Part shown: positions 23,756 through 36,050 of the stretch, in pieces
Layout of the letters: every line of letters begins with the position of its first letter
How positions within the stretch are numbered: position 1 is the stretch's first letter
Source: Megalonaias nervosa
Taxonomy: Eukaryota > Mollusca > Bivalvia > Unionida > Unionidae
Length of the DNA: 64,000 nt
NCBI GenBank assembly: GCA_016617855.1
Contig: JAECUM010001792.1
Location: 1 to 64,000 of the forward strand
Reading direction: 5' to 3'
The notes under the pieces: generated by a model
What the model was told of the DNA's origin: nothing
The model's input: only the letters and a program-made list of their open reading frames with translations
Database searches by the model: none
Program-made: the position numbers and the translations under genes

Positions 23756-24055
23756 CTTAATGAACTGCGTTATCGCCAGACTTATTGTCTTCATCTGTGT
23801 TCTTTCTCTGCGGGACGTGGGCTGCTCTAACATTACAAGAACTTCAAACTTCGAAAAAATTTCTACCATTGCAATTTCTGGCTTGAGCTCCAAGTAATGT
23901 TTTTGAATTTCCCCATCTCCGTCACTTGACGACCTGAGAATGCTCAATCTGAATTTGTCAAAGCTTGCTTTGATTTCACTGACCAAGTCATTTTGGAACT
24001 TTGCATAAATCTCTCGTCTGCTGTTTGCTGCATCTCTCTGTGCCTTCTTTAGTAC
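23756..24055 (-). CDS. Coding exon 2 of the winged-helix gene
   Basis: Exactly 300 nt, 100 codons, phase 0 at both ends. The acceptor reads AATTCTAG|GTACTA and the donor ATTAAG|GTATGT. The peptide starts VLKKAQRDAANSRREIYAKF and is strongly helical and charged, with likely coiled-coil stretches. It continues the helical end of exon 1. I recognise no named domain. The non-ATG start seen in a naive open-frame scan is irrelevant, because the frame is entered through the splice acceptor. Confidence 0.85.
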
Positions 24056-24393
24056 CTAGAATTAAACAATTAAATTATAAAATTAGGTTGAACTACCCAT
24101 TAGATCCTCTCAGATGATGTGGACTGGAACAGATTAACTATAAACCCTTACAACCTATCAGAACTGAAAGTAGCCTATTCACTTGTGTGACATAAGCAGA
24201 AGTATGTATACCACTATAAACTGGATTCAAGATGAGAAGACAAAGCAACAGAGAAACTGCATTTAAATAGCTATTAAGTACCAGTAAAGTACTTAAATCC
24301 TGTGTGAGGAAAAACTTGAAATGTCTCCTTTATGATGATTTAAGTTATAACTGGATGAATGTGCCAACAACATAAGAAAATTAGTATGGAATC

Positions 24394-24718
24394 GGTGTAT
24401 GTGTGATTTGGATTTTTAACATAGCTTTAACAATTTTTCAGTCATATCACTATGATGTTTGCAGCGTGGCAGTTTATAGTGATGTTTAGCACTGATGAGG
24501 CATCATGCCGCAGACATGAAGCATCATGTTCCACCCAGTCACATTATCCTGATACCTGGCCAACCAGTCCTAACACTAACCTCTTAATGCTGAGCACCAA
24601 GTGAGGCTGCTGCTAGTACCATTTTTATAAGTCTTTGATATGACTCATCTGGGGTTCGAACCCATGACCTCCCACATCCAATGCAGATGCCTTAACCCTT
24701 ATGCCACCGGTTGTAGTC
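24394..24718 (-). mobile_element. tRNA-derived SINE, family B, copy 2
   Basis: Aligns along its length with the copy at 7164-7495, including CCAACCAGTCCTA, CTCTTAATGCTGAGCACCAAG and the box B region GGGTTCGAACCC. The central motif CTTTAACAATTTTTCAGTCATA is shared. The copies differ at many positions, so both are old. Flanking direct repeats are unclear. Confidence 0.82.
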
Positions 24719-24719
24719 G

Positions 24720-26179
24720 TGAGAGAATAATAGAGTTCAATCTGCATAAGTCAGTCACCTTTTGTTGACTGCAGGAGAGGGATTTGGCATTATTAATATT
24801 TTTATTTTTTCTACTGGCAAAAAGGAGTGCTTATGGAGTAGAATATAATGGGGTACAAAATCTGCAGGCTTCTGCAGACTGTAGCTAATGACAGTGATAA
24901 ATTTTAAAGAAATTCCATTTTATAATGATCAAGAAATACAGTAGTTTATTGATTTACTAACAACTGAAAACAGCTTTGCAACTGACAATACCAAGATTAA
25001 TTACAAACTGTTTGTTATATAATCAATACAGCTGAAACTAAATATTTGAACTGGAGTACCTTTTGTGTGAACATTCCAATAGAAAACTGGTATCTGAATG
25101 TTTTTATGTGTACCAGGCAATCTGACTGAATTAAAGTAAACTGTATATTATGCTATACATGGGAACAACTTTAAGCCTGTAAATCACCTGAAATTTAAAC
25201 TGATCAAAATGTATATGAATAGTCACACTTCTCACAACATCACAATTTCTATTCATTGTCACTGAGATACTCTTCCAACACATAATGTATAATATTGCAA
25301 GATAATGAAAAACACAGTCATATCAGACCCACAAAAATATGTTTCCTACTGCACTGGTTTTAAACTTAAGAGTAGGTAGGTACTTTTTTTTAACATTATA
25401 TATATATATACATTATAATGTTTAGTATATATGATATACTAAGAGCTTCAAGTACTAGACAAAACTGGCTCAATTGGATGCATAAAATCACCTTCAATTT
25501 CAGGAAAAAAAAATTTTAAATTTATTTTTATTTTACCACGGGGGGAAGAAGCTAGGGTTGCCAACAAAAAACAGAGATGGATGTCTGACCAGAAACATGT
25601 GTTCTTTTGGTCTCAAAGTCAACAAAACCAATACAAATCAATCAAGTTGGATCCACATATCCAAATTTAATTAAGTTAAACTGGCCATGTGTCAGCGTAA
25701 TTTGGATTGTTAACAAATCACTTACCAGATAAATTGTTCTCTACATTTAACTGAACAGGTAATTGAGTTTCTGCTCTTCTTTAACTATGTGTATAATCCA
25801 TCTTAAGCACTAAAGGGATATTCAGAGCTGTACAAAGGTTTAACATAAAATTTAAGATAAATATGGAAAATAACACCTACATTCACTTGATTTGTACCAC
25901 AGTAGTTCGACACCTGACAAAATTTACTCCATTAGATGACTCAGTTAACACTGATTTCAATGCAGATTACAGGTGTATGTCTGAATAAATACCAAAGAAG
26001 ACCAATAAAAGATGATTGATTTGATAGCTAACATCAACAAATGTTCAAATTCCATCTGAATACATTCAAATAATATTCAACTTTGATAATTTGGTATTTG
26101 TTTCAGTTCTACTCCCAATTTACTATATTTAAAGTCTCTAAAATGTGATTGCAAGTTACGGTATATAATTTGGAAATAC
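24720..26179. other. Intron between exons 2 and 1, right part
   Basis: AT-rich with small TA runs near 25400. No gene or element recognised. Confidence 0.6.
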
Positions 26180-28573
26180 CTGTGCCATTAAAGGCATGCT
26201 GCGGATTCTGACTCCAAGGTAATATGCATTTTCTGCCATGTATTGCCCCACAAGGTAATTCATGAAGTCCTCTAATTCCAAACGTGATGTCCATTTTTGG
26301 GTCTTGTCCAGGTAGTTGCGGAAATGCTCAATAATGTCTATGCTTGTGATTTCTGGGACAAGTGCTTGATCTGGAGGAAACTTGAACTGTTCAAAGACCA
26401 CAGGCAACCTCTGGATTGGACCTAGCTTCAGATGCAAGAAGTCCTCTTTGTTTGGAACAAAGTCACGAAGACACTCTGTCAATTCATGAAGAGTACACAA
26501 AGATCTTGATTTAACAAAGGCATGGACATATGCATTTACTTTACACAACAATCGGTTATGTTCATACACACATTTAAGTTGGTCAAGATAGCGAAGCCCA
26601 AGTTCATTAACTCTGCTAACCTGATACCGTTGAGTCAGCAATTTTTCAATCCTCTCTGGCGACACATACTCATTTGCCTCGGCCAGAAGATCCATGCATT
26701 CTTTAGCCACCCTCTCTATGTCATCCTGATTTGGGTGTCCTCTCTTTGGCCTGTACACATATGAGCAACTTATTTCTTTCTCCTCAAAAAGTTTTTTCTC
26801 AATTGGGTTCACCTGAAATGAAGACAAGCCCATGTTTTCAGAATGAGCCAATCTGTCAACAGGGGTCTCTACAGTTGACAAAGATCCTGTCAGTTGAGCT
26901 TTTGCTTCTGGTACTGGGATATTCATTTCAGAAAAATCTTGTCGAAGTGACTGGAGAGTTGATAACCCACCAGCTTGTACATTTGATCCTTCCTTTGTAA
27001 TCTTTAAGGCAGAGGGTTGTTGAGGAATGTGAGAATGTGAAACAATATTCATCATTGTTGGCTGTCCATGCAAGCTTTCTCTGATGGCTCTGTAATCAGG
27101 ATAAAGGCATAATTTTATTTTCTTCCCATGTTTTACTTTTACAATATTTTTCAAGTAACTCCAAAGGGTAGAAAGATTTCTCAGTCCAAACTTTTCAGCA
27201 ACTAGATCAAAATTGTACTTCTGCTTAAAAATAGAAATAACTTCAGCTTGTTGTAGACCATCTGGATAATCATTCAAAATGTCGACCAAATACAGCCTAA
27301 AAATAGTTTCAGGTAACTCAGGTGGCCAGATAATTCGAGCTGCTGAACTGCTGCTAAGACTTTGGACAGAATCATCATCTGACTCATCTGAATTTCCAAC
27401 AGGTTCAATTGCTTTAGGTACCACTGATGACACTGCTTCAGCTGACTTTTTGACTCTTTCTACAGCAGTTCTCACTGGAGCTGCTGGTGTTGTGCCTTCT
27501 CTCAGAGCTTCATATTTTGCTCCTGATGCAATCATTTGTCTTTCTGCAGACTGCTTATCTTGGTTAATACCCAAGGATGGGTTTGTAGTTTTTGCTGTTG
27601 GTGTTGCAGCCAGATTTTGAACAGGAATGTTTGGACGCATTAATGGTGGAAATTCCTGAAAATTCAAAGGCTGGATATATTGCGGCATATAAACATGTGA
27701 CTGCCTCATTTGCAGAACTGCTGGTTGTCCTACCAAAGAGTTAGCATGTTGCTGACTCAGCCAAGCACTTGCTGCTTGTTGTCTAAGTAAAGCGTTTCCA
27801 GGTGGCTGTTGTAACAAAGAGTTTCCTAAGGTAGTGCCAGGAATGTGCCAGAAGAAACCTGTGTTTGGGGGATTGACAGAAATCAGTGGACTTGGCTGTG
27901 GAAGCAATGAAGCACTAGCTTGGGGTGACTGAGTTCCTTTCAAAGAATCCCCATTTTCTGTGGAATCCTGTGATGCTGTCTCATCATCTGATGACACATT
28001 TTTCTTGTCACACCGATTGGCAAGGTCAGATCTCTTTGAAGAAATAAGAACTGACTGCCTCATTTGTTCTGTGGACACTCCATCAGCAGAAGCCATGTCA
28101 AATGCAGGTGGCAAGTCTGACCCTGAAGTTGCACTGATTTTTTCAGACTCTGTTAAAAGCAATTCTGCCTGTACATTCTGCACGGACATACTGGAAATAG
28201 CACTGCACTTAATGCTTGTCAAGGACTGCTGCAAAGAAGATGCAATTTTTTGGTCTTCATGTGAGTGAGACAATGTCCAACCTTCAGATGATGGAACATC
28301 AAAGTCAAAGCCAGGCTTCCTTCTCAAAAGCACAATGTCCTTTCCTTCCTTCTGAACTATTTCAATTTCGTTCCATAAATCTAAAAGACTGGACAATTTT
28401 GACACTCCAACCCTCGCTCCACTTACATGACGTTTTTTATACTTCATAACATAGTTCCAAATTTCATTTTTGGGAATTCCATCAGGGAAATCTTTCAAAA
28501 CATCAATAACATCTTTGCGAAGAGCATCTTTAAGAATTTCTTGCCGCTCTTTTATAAGCTTTTTATCACTCAT
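26180..28573 (-). CDS. Coding exon 1: two or three winged-helix domains
   Basis: This exon encodes 798 residues from MSDKKLIKER. The acceptor AG is at 28587-28586, four codons before this ATG, so the ATG most likely begins translation and the exon carries a very short piece of 5' UTR; an upstream in-frame coding exon cannot be excluded. Residues about 8-88 look like a LOTUS/OST-HTH winged helix (FPDGIPKNEIW, then a basic helix, then a beta wing ending VLLRRKPGF). Residues about 100-415 are low complexity, rich in Ser, Gln, Pro and Ala, with an acidic SDESDDD patch. A second copy covers about 420-493 (YPDGLQQAEVISIFKQKY to KIKLCLYPD). A third, weaker one covers about 616-680. The remainder (690-798) is helical. 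OST-HTH domains of known proteins bind RNA or helicases of germ granules; RNA binding is therefore possible here but not shown. Donor CAG|GTATTT at the left end, phase 0. Confidence 0.88.
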
Positions 28574-28904
28574 TGCTGAGTCTATCTGAAAGAGAACAAA
28601 ATACTTTGTAGTGTTGCAATATTTTGTCACATTTCCTTCTGTATCTTATGGTGCTGAAATAATTTTCTGCCATTTTTCCATGAAAACTTATTTAGTTGTA
28701 ATCTGATAGAAAAGTGTTTGCGACAAAGTCCATTCAGGACATCTACTTCCAACTTCTAATAAAAGTCACATCTTAACAGAACTTAATAAATGTTGCTAAT
28801 CATATCAGTTGGCATTATGACTATTTTGTCCATAACCACACCCAATACCTATGTCATGTGGAAATAATATAAGTATTCTTTCTTTTGATGAATATTACTC
28901 GTGA

Positions 28905-30235
28905 TCTGACTGCATTACTTGAACAGTAAGACTGCATTACTATAACCATGAGACTGCATTACCATAACAATATGATTGCATTACCATAACTGTTAGGTAT
29001 ATTTAATTTAATTACTTGTTTGTTAGTTTTAACATTTTTTACTTTTTTATTTTATTTTATTCCATGTTATTGTAATGATAATTTTGTCTACTGGATTTGA
29101 TTTTTTTTTAGAAATTCAGTTCGGTTTGGCCTGATAAACAGCCAGTAGTTGAAACATTATATCTTTTGCTGACCTAGATTCAGAACCAGTGTCAGTTTTG
29201 GAGTAAACAACTTTTTTATTCATTTCCAGGGTGGGAATCATTGATTTTAGTTAAGGCTATGCTAGAGTACGTGATTTAAGGCATGTAATGTTTTTACGTT
29301 GTTCTTCTAGAAGGTGGTCAATGGACCACATCCGGGAATCTGTTTTGCATATTAGTTGGGCTTATAACTCATGTTATTATAGTGAAATAGCCAGTTGTGT
29401 TTTAATCCTTTGAAGCTCAAAAGTGTTTTGTTGTGACCAGTTTGAGTCGAATTTTTAATTTTTTGGAATTAGTAATTCATTTCTCTGGAAAACATACATA
29501 TACGTGCTCCTTACAGAATTCTTGGACAGACACATTTATTGAAAATTATTCGGAATTCCAAACTGGAATATTATTCTTTGTGATTCAACAAGGAACTGTC
29601 GACACAACAACACTGTGAAGGTTACGGCATACGTCATCACCTTCCATCTTGGAATTCGGGATTTGAACTGTGATTTGCTTAGGACTTTTATTTCATAGAA
29701 CTTATATTTTTTAATTCTTGGATTAATTTTGGATTTGATTCATAAACCATAAGTCCTTTTTCTCATTTTAACCTTGTTTTTCTAGGGAAATAAATTACTT
29801 TGTTAAATTTTACAAAGCTTGTTGGCTTCACCTTTTTCTTGTTACTTTTGTACGAGCCTAGACACATAACAATAAGACTGCATTACTATAACAATTTGAG
29901 ACTGCATTATCATAACAATGAGTCTGCATCACTATAACAATGAGACTGCATTACTTTAGCAATGAGATTACATTACTTTAACAATGTGACTACATTACCA
30001 TAACAAGGAGACTGTATTATCATAACAAGTCTGCATCACTATAACAATGAGATTGCATTACCATAACAAGGAGACCGCATTACCATAACAATGAGACTGC
30101 ATTACTATAATGAGACTGTATTATCATAACTGCATTACCATAACAAGAGACTGCATTACTATATCAATGAGACTGCATTAATTACTATGACAATGAGACT
30201 CCATTACCATAACAATGAGACTGCATTACTGTATT
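28905..30235. repeat. Minisatellite of about 22-bp GAGACTGCATTACCATAACAAT units, split by a solo LTR
   Basis: Units occur at about 28905-28990 and again at 29867-30235. Lengths vary from about 18 to 25 bp, with variants in CAT/CAC and ATTA. The two blocks are one array, because the interruption is exactly the LTR at 28991-29866. Confidence 0.85.
28991..29866 (+). mobile_element. Solo LTR, about 875 bp
   Basis: The insert begins TGTTAGGTATATT and ends CCTAGACACA, giving TG...CA termini with short inverted ends (TGTTAGG / CCTAGACA). CATAAC at 28985-28990 recurs at 29865-29870, a likely target-site duplication. A polyadenylation-type AATAAA stands near 29790. There is no internal coding sequence, so recombination between two LTRs has probably removed the rest of the element. 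Orientation is inferred from the position of AATAAA. Confidence 0.75.
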
Positions 30236-30239
30236 AATA

Positions 30240-31840
30240 AAAACATGAAATGGGCCTTTAAATATGACATGCTGCTTTGTATTAGTTCACAACTATTAAT
30301 GTGTGGAACTTTTTCAAAGAACAAACATTTATACAAAAAAATTACTAAAACAATCTGAAATCTGGAGTCAAATAACTGTTGTGAAAAAGGACATACTTGT
30401 ATGTCTCAGACTAAACAGAATTCTATGCTAGCAACAATGACAGTAAAAATGAATGAGATCCCTCTATAATCTCAAGAGATCAAAAACTACCTGTTACTAT
30501 AAATATGCAGACAGGTATAAAGGTGATGTAACTTGGATTACTTTATTCATAACTATGTGCAGTTCTAAATAAGACTGTAACAGGGGGCCCAAGAGCCAGA
30601 TATTACCCACCTGTGTACTAGACAATTCTGTCTGTGAATGCCGATTCATACATGCATTGAACCTGTTGAGAAATAAGGTGGTGCTCTTCAGTTTCATATT
30701 TTCCATAGGGTTAGAATTTTAAAGAAAAAAAATTCCCCCAGGTTTCCTCACTAGTTATACTGGCTATTTAAAAAAGACCTTGTATATCTTAGGTATTGTT
30801 CAAAGAACCTTTAATTCCCTTTATTTTGGTGTATGATTGATTGGTGTAATATGGGTTATAGAGTATACAGCTTGGCCTTACTCCAGATGTGCACCTTTCA
30901 AAAAAGTGCTAGCTCCACTTCGTCATTTTCACTTCCTAACTTCCGAGGTAAATTGTAACAAGAAAAACAATAACTTTTTTTACATTTTATATATCTGGTA
31001 ATTCATTCATTGCACTTTCAGAAGCTGGTATTGTCTAGTCTCGCAAAATTCATATTCCCTATTTTAATAGCTGCTAAGGATAGTGTACTTTAGACAAATT
31101 CCGGCTGATTTTTGGAGCACAAGGGAGCAGTCATTTTAGTCAGCAGTGTGCTAAGATCATTTACAATTTCCAAAAGTACAATATCCTAAGAAATGTCAGC
31201 CACATTACATCAAAGTAGCATAGAAGTATGCCAACATTCTCTCCACTGTGCATGTTTTAAATGCAAACAACTTCACCTAACATACGTCACTCTCTCAAAA
31301 GTACATAATAACTGGTGAGCGCCCCCTAAAAGCTCTGAGAAAAAGCTGCTACATTGTCTACTAATGTTGGTGTGATTCATCTTTTTCCAAATTGTACATA
31401 TATCAACAGTTTCTTGGCATAAAAAGGTCCAGTCATTTATATAACTGGTATTGTCCCCTTGGATTTCCCCAAGCCATTGGGGATTTAGCCCTAAGTAATA
31501 ACTTTTCACAGTCCCACTCTTAAAGGATACTGCACTGTGTATACAATCACCTGTACAAAGCAGTCGCATTGTCACAACAGCTAATGGAATTTCCACCTGG
31601 CAAACTTCCTATATAAATGTGTGTAACAGTCAGCTGCTTTCTGTGGTCAGGAACCAGATATTTCCTATCCAACAGTGGTTTCTCCCAGCCTTGTGCAGTC
31701 AATGAAGTGTATCAACAGTGACCACTCAAATTATGCAAAGCATTGTTTAGATAAAGGCATATCATGTAAACTGATGTGCAAAGATTTCATAACCTACATT
31801 TACTCACTGTAATGTTATACTGCACATAAAACAATCTTGA
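30240..31840. other. Region without a recognised gene
   Basis: Contains a 107-codon minus-strand frame (31596-31273) with fairly protein-like composition (LNPQWLGEIQGDNTSYINDW), but no domain, promoter or phased splice partner was found. Otherwise AT-rich. Confidence 0.5.
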
Positions 31841-31846
31841 TATAGT

Positions 31847-31847
31847 A

Positions 31848-31898
<51 letters not shown>
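31847..31898. repeat. (TAA)n microsatellite
   Basis: About 17 uninterrupted TAA units. Confidence 0.95.
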
Positions 31899-32084
31899 TT
31901 CAGTGCATGGTATTTGTTCCAAAAACCAATTATGAAAGGTGAACCTGTATACACACAAGTCACAATGACCAGTTCTGCCTTGTTTCCATGGGTGGCCACT
32001 ATTGAGAGGTTCATCTGTATTTAATTAGCATTACAAAGAGTTAATCTGTGCAGCATGCATGCATTCCATTAAGATCCCCATCCA

Positions 32085-32200
32085 AGACAGCTGCAGTGGC
32101 TCACTTGTTAAGCTCCTGGACATATGACCAGAAGGTTATAGGTTACAGGTTCAAGTCCAATGATTTGATCAGCTGAGGATGACTACACAACTTCTCAAGA
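32085..32200 (+). mobile_element. tRNA-like SINE head fragment
   Basis: GCAGTGGCTCACTTGTTAAG resembles box A and GGTTCAAGTCC is a box B, about 50 nt apart. The following sequence does not close a tRNA cloverleaf, so a SINE head is more likely than a functional tRNA gene. Confidence 0.5.
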
Positions 32201-32379
32201 TTTTTGTTATGGTCATGGGTTTCTAATATCTTAGTAATTAAATTTGGAAATGTTTCCAGTTGAGGCATACACGATCATTCTAATTGTTTTCAAAGAAACA
32301 ATTCTGTTGTTTTTTTCAATAATTGTTTTTGCCATATATTTTTGTCAACATTTTCACAATTTTCTGTATATTTTTAAAA

Positions 32380-32560
32380 ACTTTTTTTCCACTTTTCTAT
32401 ATACATATTGTTTTCTATATACTTTTTGTTCAAGAATTTTTTCTATTTATTTTTCAAATATTTGTTTTTCTATATATTTTTCAAATATTTCAATATAATT
32501 TTTTTCTCAAGAAATTCACATATATTTTGAAATCATTTTCTCAAAACAATTTTTAAATAA
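32380..32560. repeat. AT-rich degenerate TTTCTATATA repeats
   Basis: Repeated TTTTTCTATATAYTTTT and TTTTTCAAATATTT motifs. The open frames across it are compositionally biased and not coding. Confidence 0.6.
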
Positions 32561-33058
32561 TTAAAACACATTTTCTTCAATAAATCATCGTAAATAAACA
32601 TGAAAAATTAAGTTTTATGGGGTCAATAATCACATTTTGCTCTAATAAATCAAAAGCATAAAGATCAAGATGGCAATTATAAACATTATATACAATATAT
32701 TTTCTTCAAAAAAATTCACAAATTTATTGCCTTAACAATTTTTATGATTTCTTTCTGTACAGATGTTGAGAAGCTTGGCAGAGAATACCATGGAAAATAA
32801 GAGCATCCTGGCATGCCCTCAAACATTCTTTGCGAACAGAAAAGGAGGCAGCAAAAAAAATCAGCATGAGTGTGATGGAATTGTATAAATCCCTTTGTTA
32901 TTTATTAAATACATGTACTCGGGTTTTGCTTTCTTGTGTACAATGATATCCGAGGGTGATTTATGTATATTGTACAATATTTTGAAACACTGAGTTTGGT
33001 TCATCCTATGCCATATGTGCGAAGTGTTTTCAATGGGAAAAACCGATATTCATCAAGC

Positions 33059-33090
33059 ACACAGACAATGTAGGGCTACATCGTCTGTGT
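33059..33090. promoter_or_regulatory. 32-bp near-perfect palindrome next to a TATA box
   Basis: ACACAGACAATGTAG and CTACATCGTCTGTGT are reverse complements with one mismatch, separated by GG. The palindrome ends at the first base of the TATAAATA box. It could be a dimeric factor site or a hairpin. Confidence 0.6.
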
Positions 33091-33182
33091 ATAAATACCT
33101 CACCGCAGGATGAAATCTTTACACTATGGAAACATCTTGTCATGCAGTCTACTTAAGGACTTGCATCTTCAGCTGTAGAGGT
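33090..33182 (+). promoter_or_regulatory. Candidate TATA promoter with a short first exon
   Basis: TATAAATA at 33090-33097 is followed, about 29 nt on, by an ATG (33126) opening a frame of 18 codons (METSCHAVYLRTC...) that reaches a strong donor GTAGAG|GTATGT at 33180/33181 without a stop. This is the layout of a core promoter plus first coding exon on the plus strand. No second exon was identified downstream, so it may equally be the promoter of a decayed transposon. Confidence 0.35.
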
Positions 33183-33539
33183 ATGTGAGTTATTTATTAA
33201 TTTCTTATGTATATTATAAATTATAACTATTGTACTCCCACATTTATTTTCTTGTATATTTTCTAAGTAGCTCCAGCTTGCGTAGTATAATGCAAATATT
33301 TTCTATTCTTGTACGTGACTTAACAGGAAATCTATATTAGCAATAAAGTTGCATTTTATTAAGAAACATTTAGTACCATAGGATTCTTATCGGACACCAG
33401 TAGGTTCACTTCTGAACCTGTATATTGCTTTGTAATGTTGTGCCGATAATGTAATTTGTATAGCTGACATATAAAACGTCATTATTTGTTATTGTATCTG
33501 CCCGTGTCATTCTTAGTGCATGGTGTTAGATTTATTTTC

Positions 33540-33850
33540 AGCTGATCAGAGCTGACCATGGTGATCAGAGCTGACTGTGGCAGCTGTGGAGCTGATCCAT
33601 AGCGGTCAGGGTTGATGGGGTACCAGCTGTAGAGATGACCATAGAAGTTGACCATGATGGCTGTCATGCTGGACACAATGGCTGTGGAGCTGGCAACGAA
33701 GCTAGTTGAACGGCAGCCATACAGCTGATTGAACAGTGTGTTGCTGGTTGAGTAGCAGGTGATCAGGTGTTGCTGACCGATTGGTGGGCGCTGATTGCTT
33801 GATTTACCAAGGAACTGAATGGTGGTCAGTGACTACCTGTAATGCTGACT
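33540..33850. repeat. Degenerate GCTGATCA/GCTGACC repeats
   Basis: Repeated GAGCTGACC, CAGCTGTGGAGCTGA and GTTGACCATGATGGCTGT words of irregular spacing. GC content is higher than in the surroundings. Not coding as far as I can see. Confidence 0.5.
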
Positions 33851-34029
33851 GCTTGATTGACCAGAGTGACTAGTAGCCAAGTATGTTAGTGACGAAGTGT
33901 TTTGTGTAACTCCATACATGTAATCTTTTAGCCATGGGCTAATTTTGGGGTTTGTTCTACCCCGAGTTTTGGGACTGTAAACTATTTTGCATGATATCTG
34001 TCCCAATGTTTCAACTTTTACTGTTTGAG

Positions 34030-34125
34030 CAAAGTACATCATTTTTCACTATTTGAGTGAATACATTGGTTTACTATAAGAGTAAAGTACATCATTATTA
34101 CTATTTGAGTAAAACACATCATTCT
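34030..34125. repeat. Short tandem repeat, about 32-bp units
   Basis: Three to four units of ACTATTTGAGTAAAGTACATCATT type. Confidence 0.7.
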
Positions 34126-34129
34126 TTTC

Positions 34130-36007
34130 GTCGCGTGAAATTACTGTGAATCATTAACCTTTGTCCTTGTACTGTGTAAGGTCATTTACTTGTATTCACG
34201 TTTATGTTACATTATTAGGTTCATGCGGATTGTGTTAATATTGTCCAATATTTGGATCTTACACACATAAAAATTTTTTTCCATTCAAGTCATTCATCAA
34301 CATTGTCTTTGTATCACCATGTATCACCATCAAAAGTGTTCTGTTATAAATCCAAAATTCAACTCAGTTATCTTGTTACAATGAGGTGTAACAATAGCCA
34401 GTGAATGAGCCTGTCATTCCAAAGTCTTGAGGGACATAATGGAGAGGCAGGTCCAGGTCACATGCTATATCCCTACCTGCAAAGTACCCCGAGTCCAAAA
34501 AAGTGGGTTTAAAGGGCCAAGCAGGTAATGAACCCTATAAATGGAGGTGGAAATTAGAGTTCGAGCCCAAAAGCTCTTCGGGTATTGACCAGTAGAGACT
34601 AAAAAATGGGGCAGGGCATACTCCAATACTGTAAAGTTGCTAACAAGGACCAATGTAATAATTAATTAGTGAATTTTTTCAAAGTTTATTAATTATGCAA
34701 ATTCTCACTCATCTGGACCATGTGTACTTGGGATTTATTATTTACTAATCAATACAAGTAGGTCATGTATACATTCTGACAGACACTATCAGTAGTTATT
34801 TATATATACACATATTCAGACTGATTTCTGTGCAGGCTACAAATACAGACTAAAAAGGGTTATGCAACAGTGAAGTATACATTCTGAGGATACACGCTAT
34901 ATTAGTTATCTCCCCTTACAGTAGATCAAAGGTCAGTAGCACACAAAAATGTAGACACACAGATTTATGCAAGAAATTACTGCAATACAACATACTGTTA
35001 AATATTCTAATTGTAACAATGCTCCAAATTTGGCACCTTTCCATTAAAACTTGTTGAAAATTTCCTTTAATATAAAAACTAGGACATTTTCTAGCTAAAC
35101 TGAACAGCCCTTATTAATTTCTTAATTTTGATTACAATGTTATTTACAGATTATGCTGTTCTTTTACAAATCCCAATTATTACCCATTATAAGAAGTATG
35201 TTTTATTCTATAAATGGCTGGAAAAAAAATGTGTAGCAAATTAGTCAAGAATAGAAATGATGACTTTGAGAAAAAGTATACCCTACTGTCAACGTTTGGT
35301 ATGCAATTTTTGGGTTTTAAATCTTAAAGAACCAATTTATACCCCCACATTTTTTTGGTGATGGAAAATGAAGTCTTATTGATTTACTGGCAGCAAATTG
35401 AAAACACTGGGTGGCGTAAAGGCAAATTATTTGTTCAAGACTGAATCATACTTCCTCATTACTGAAACCTAGAATATGTTTAAGTAATCAATACATTTCT
35501 ACCACCAAATAAATGCCTTTATGTTTACAATATAGAAATTGTTTCTTGACAATGAGAAAATTTGTTAAAAACTCACCCCTTTAAAACTGCATCATCATCA
35601 AACTCTCATTTTCAGAACAGCTTCCAATGAAGACCATCTTTCAACTACCTCTCCTGACATTCATATAAATGAAAGCAACATTCATTCGAAAAACCAAGTT
35701 ATCATATGCTTATTTATATTTCTAAGAACTGACGTATATCTGTGCTATTTTAATTTCAATAATAAAGTTTCTGGAAAATTCCCTACACACCAATAGATTA
35801 CTCAATCAGGGGAGACAATTCAAATGATATTCTACTTTCAGTTTCAATTGTCAGAAAGCTTGGGGCCATGTACATATTCTTTATGAAATGGACAAATCTG
35901 TAATTGGTGGAACCTAATAAAATAAAGCATCAATAATCACATTACTGAATGTACCAGCAGATTAACCACACTTATCTTCACCATCAACATCACTATTAAT
36001 ATCATTA

Positions 36008-36010
<3 letters not shown>
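34130..36010. other. Region without visible features
   Basis: AT-rich. No gene or element recognised. Confidence 0.55.

Positions 36011-36011
<1 letters not shown>

Positions 36012-36050
<39 letters not shown>
36012..36050. repeat. (ATT)n microsatellite
   Basis: About 12 ATT units. Confidence 0.95.

Noticed and set aside
28905..30235. CRISPR-like regularly spaced repeats
   Set aside because: Units are contiguous without unique spacers and the context is an animal genome. The same applies to the other tandem arrays.
31273..31596. 107-codon minus-strand frame as a gene
   Set aside because: Composition is protein-like but there is no recognisable domain, promoter or splice partner.
32085..32200. 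Functional tRNA gene
   Set aside because: Box A and B words are present but no cloverleaf closes around them. The same holds for the four SINE heads.
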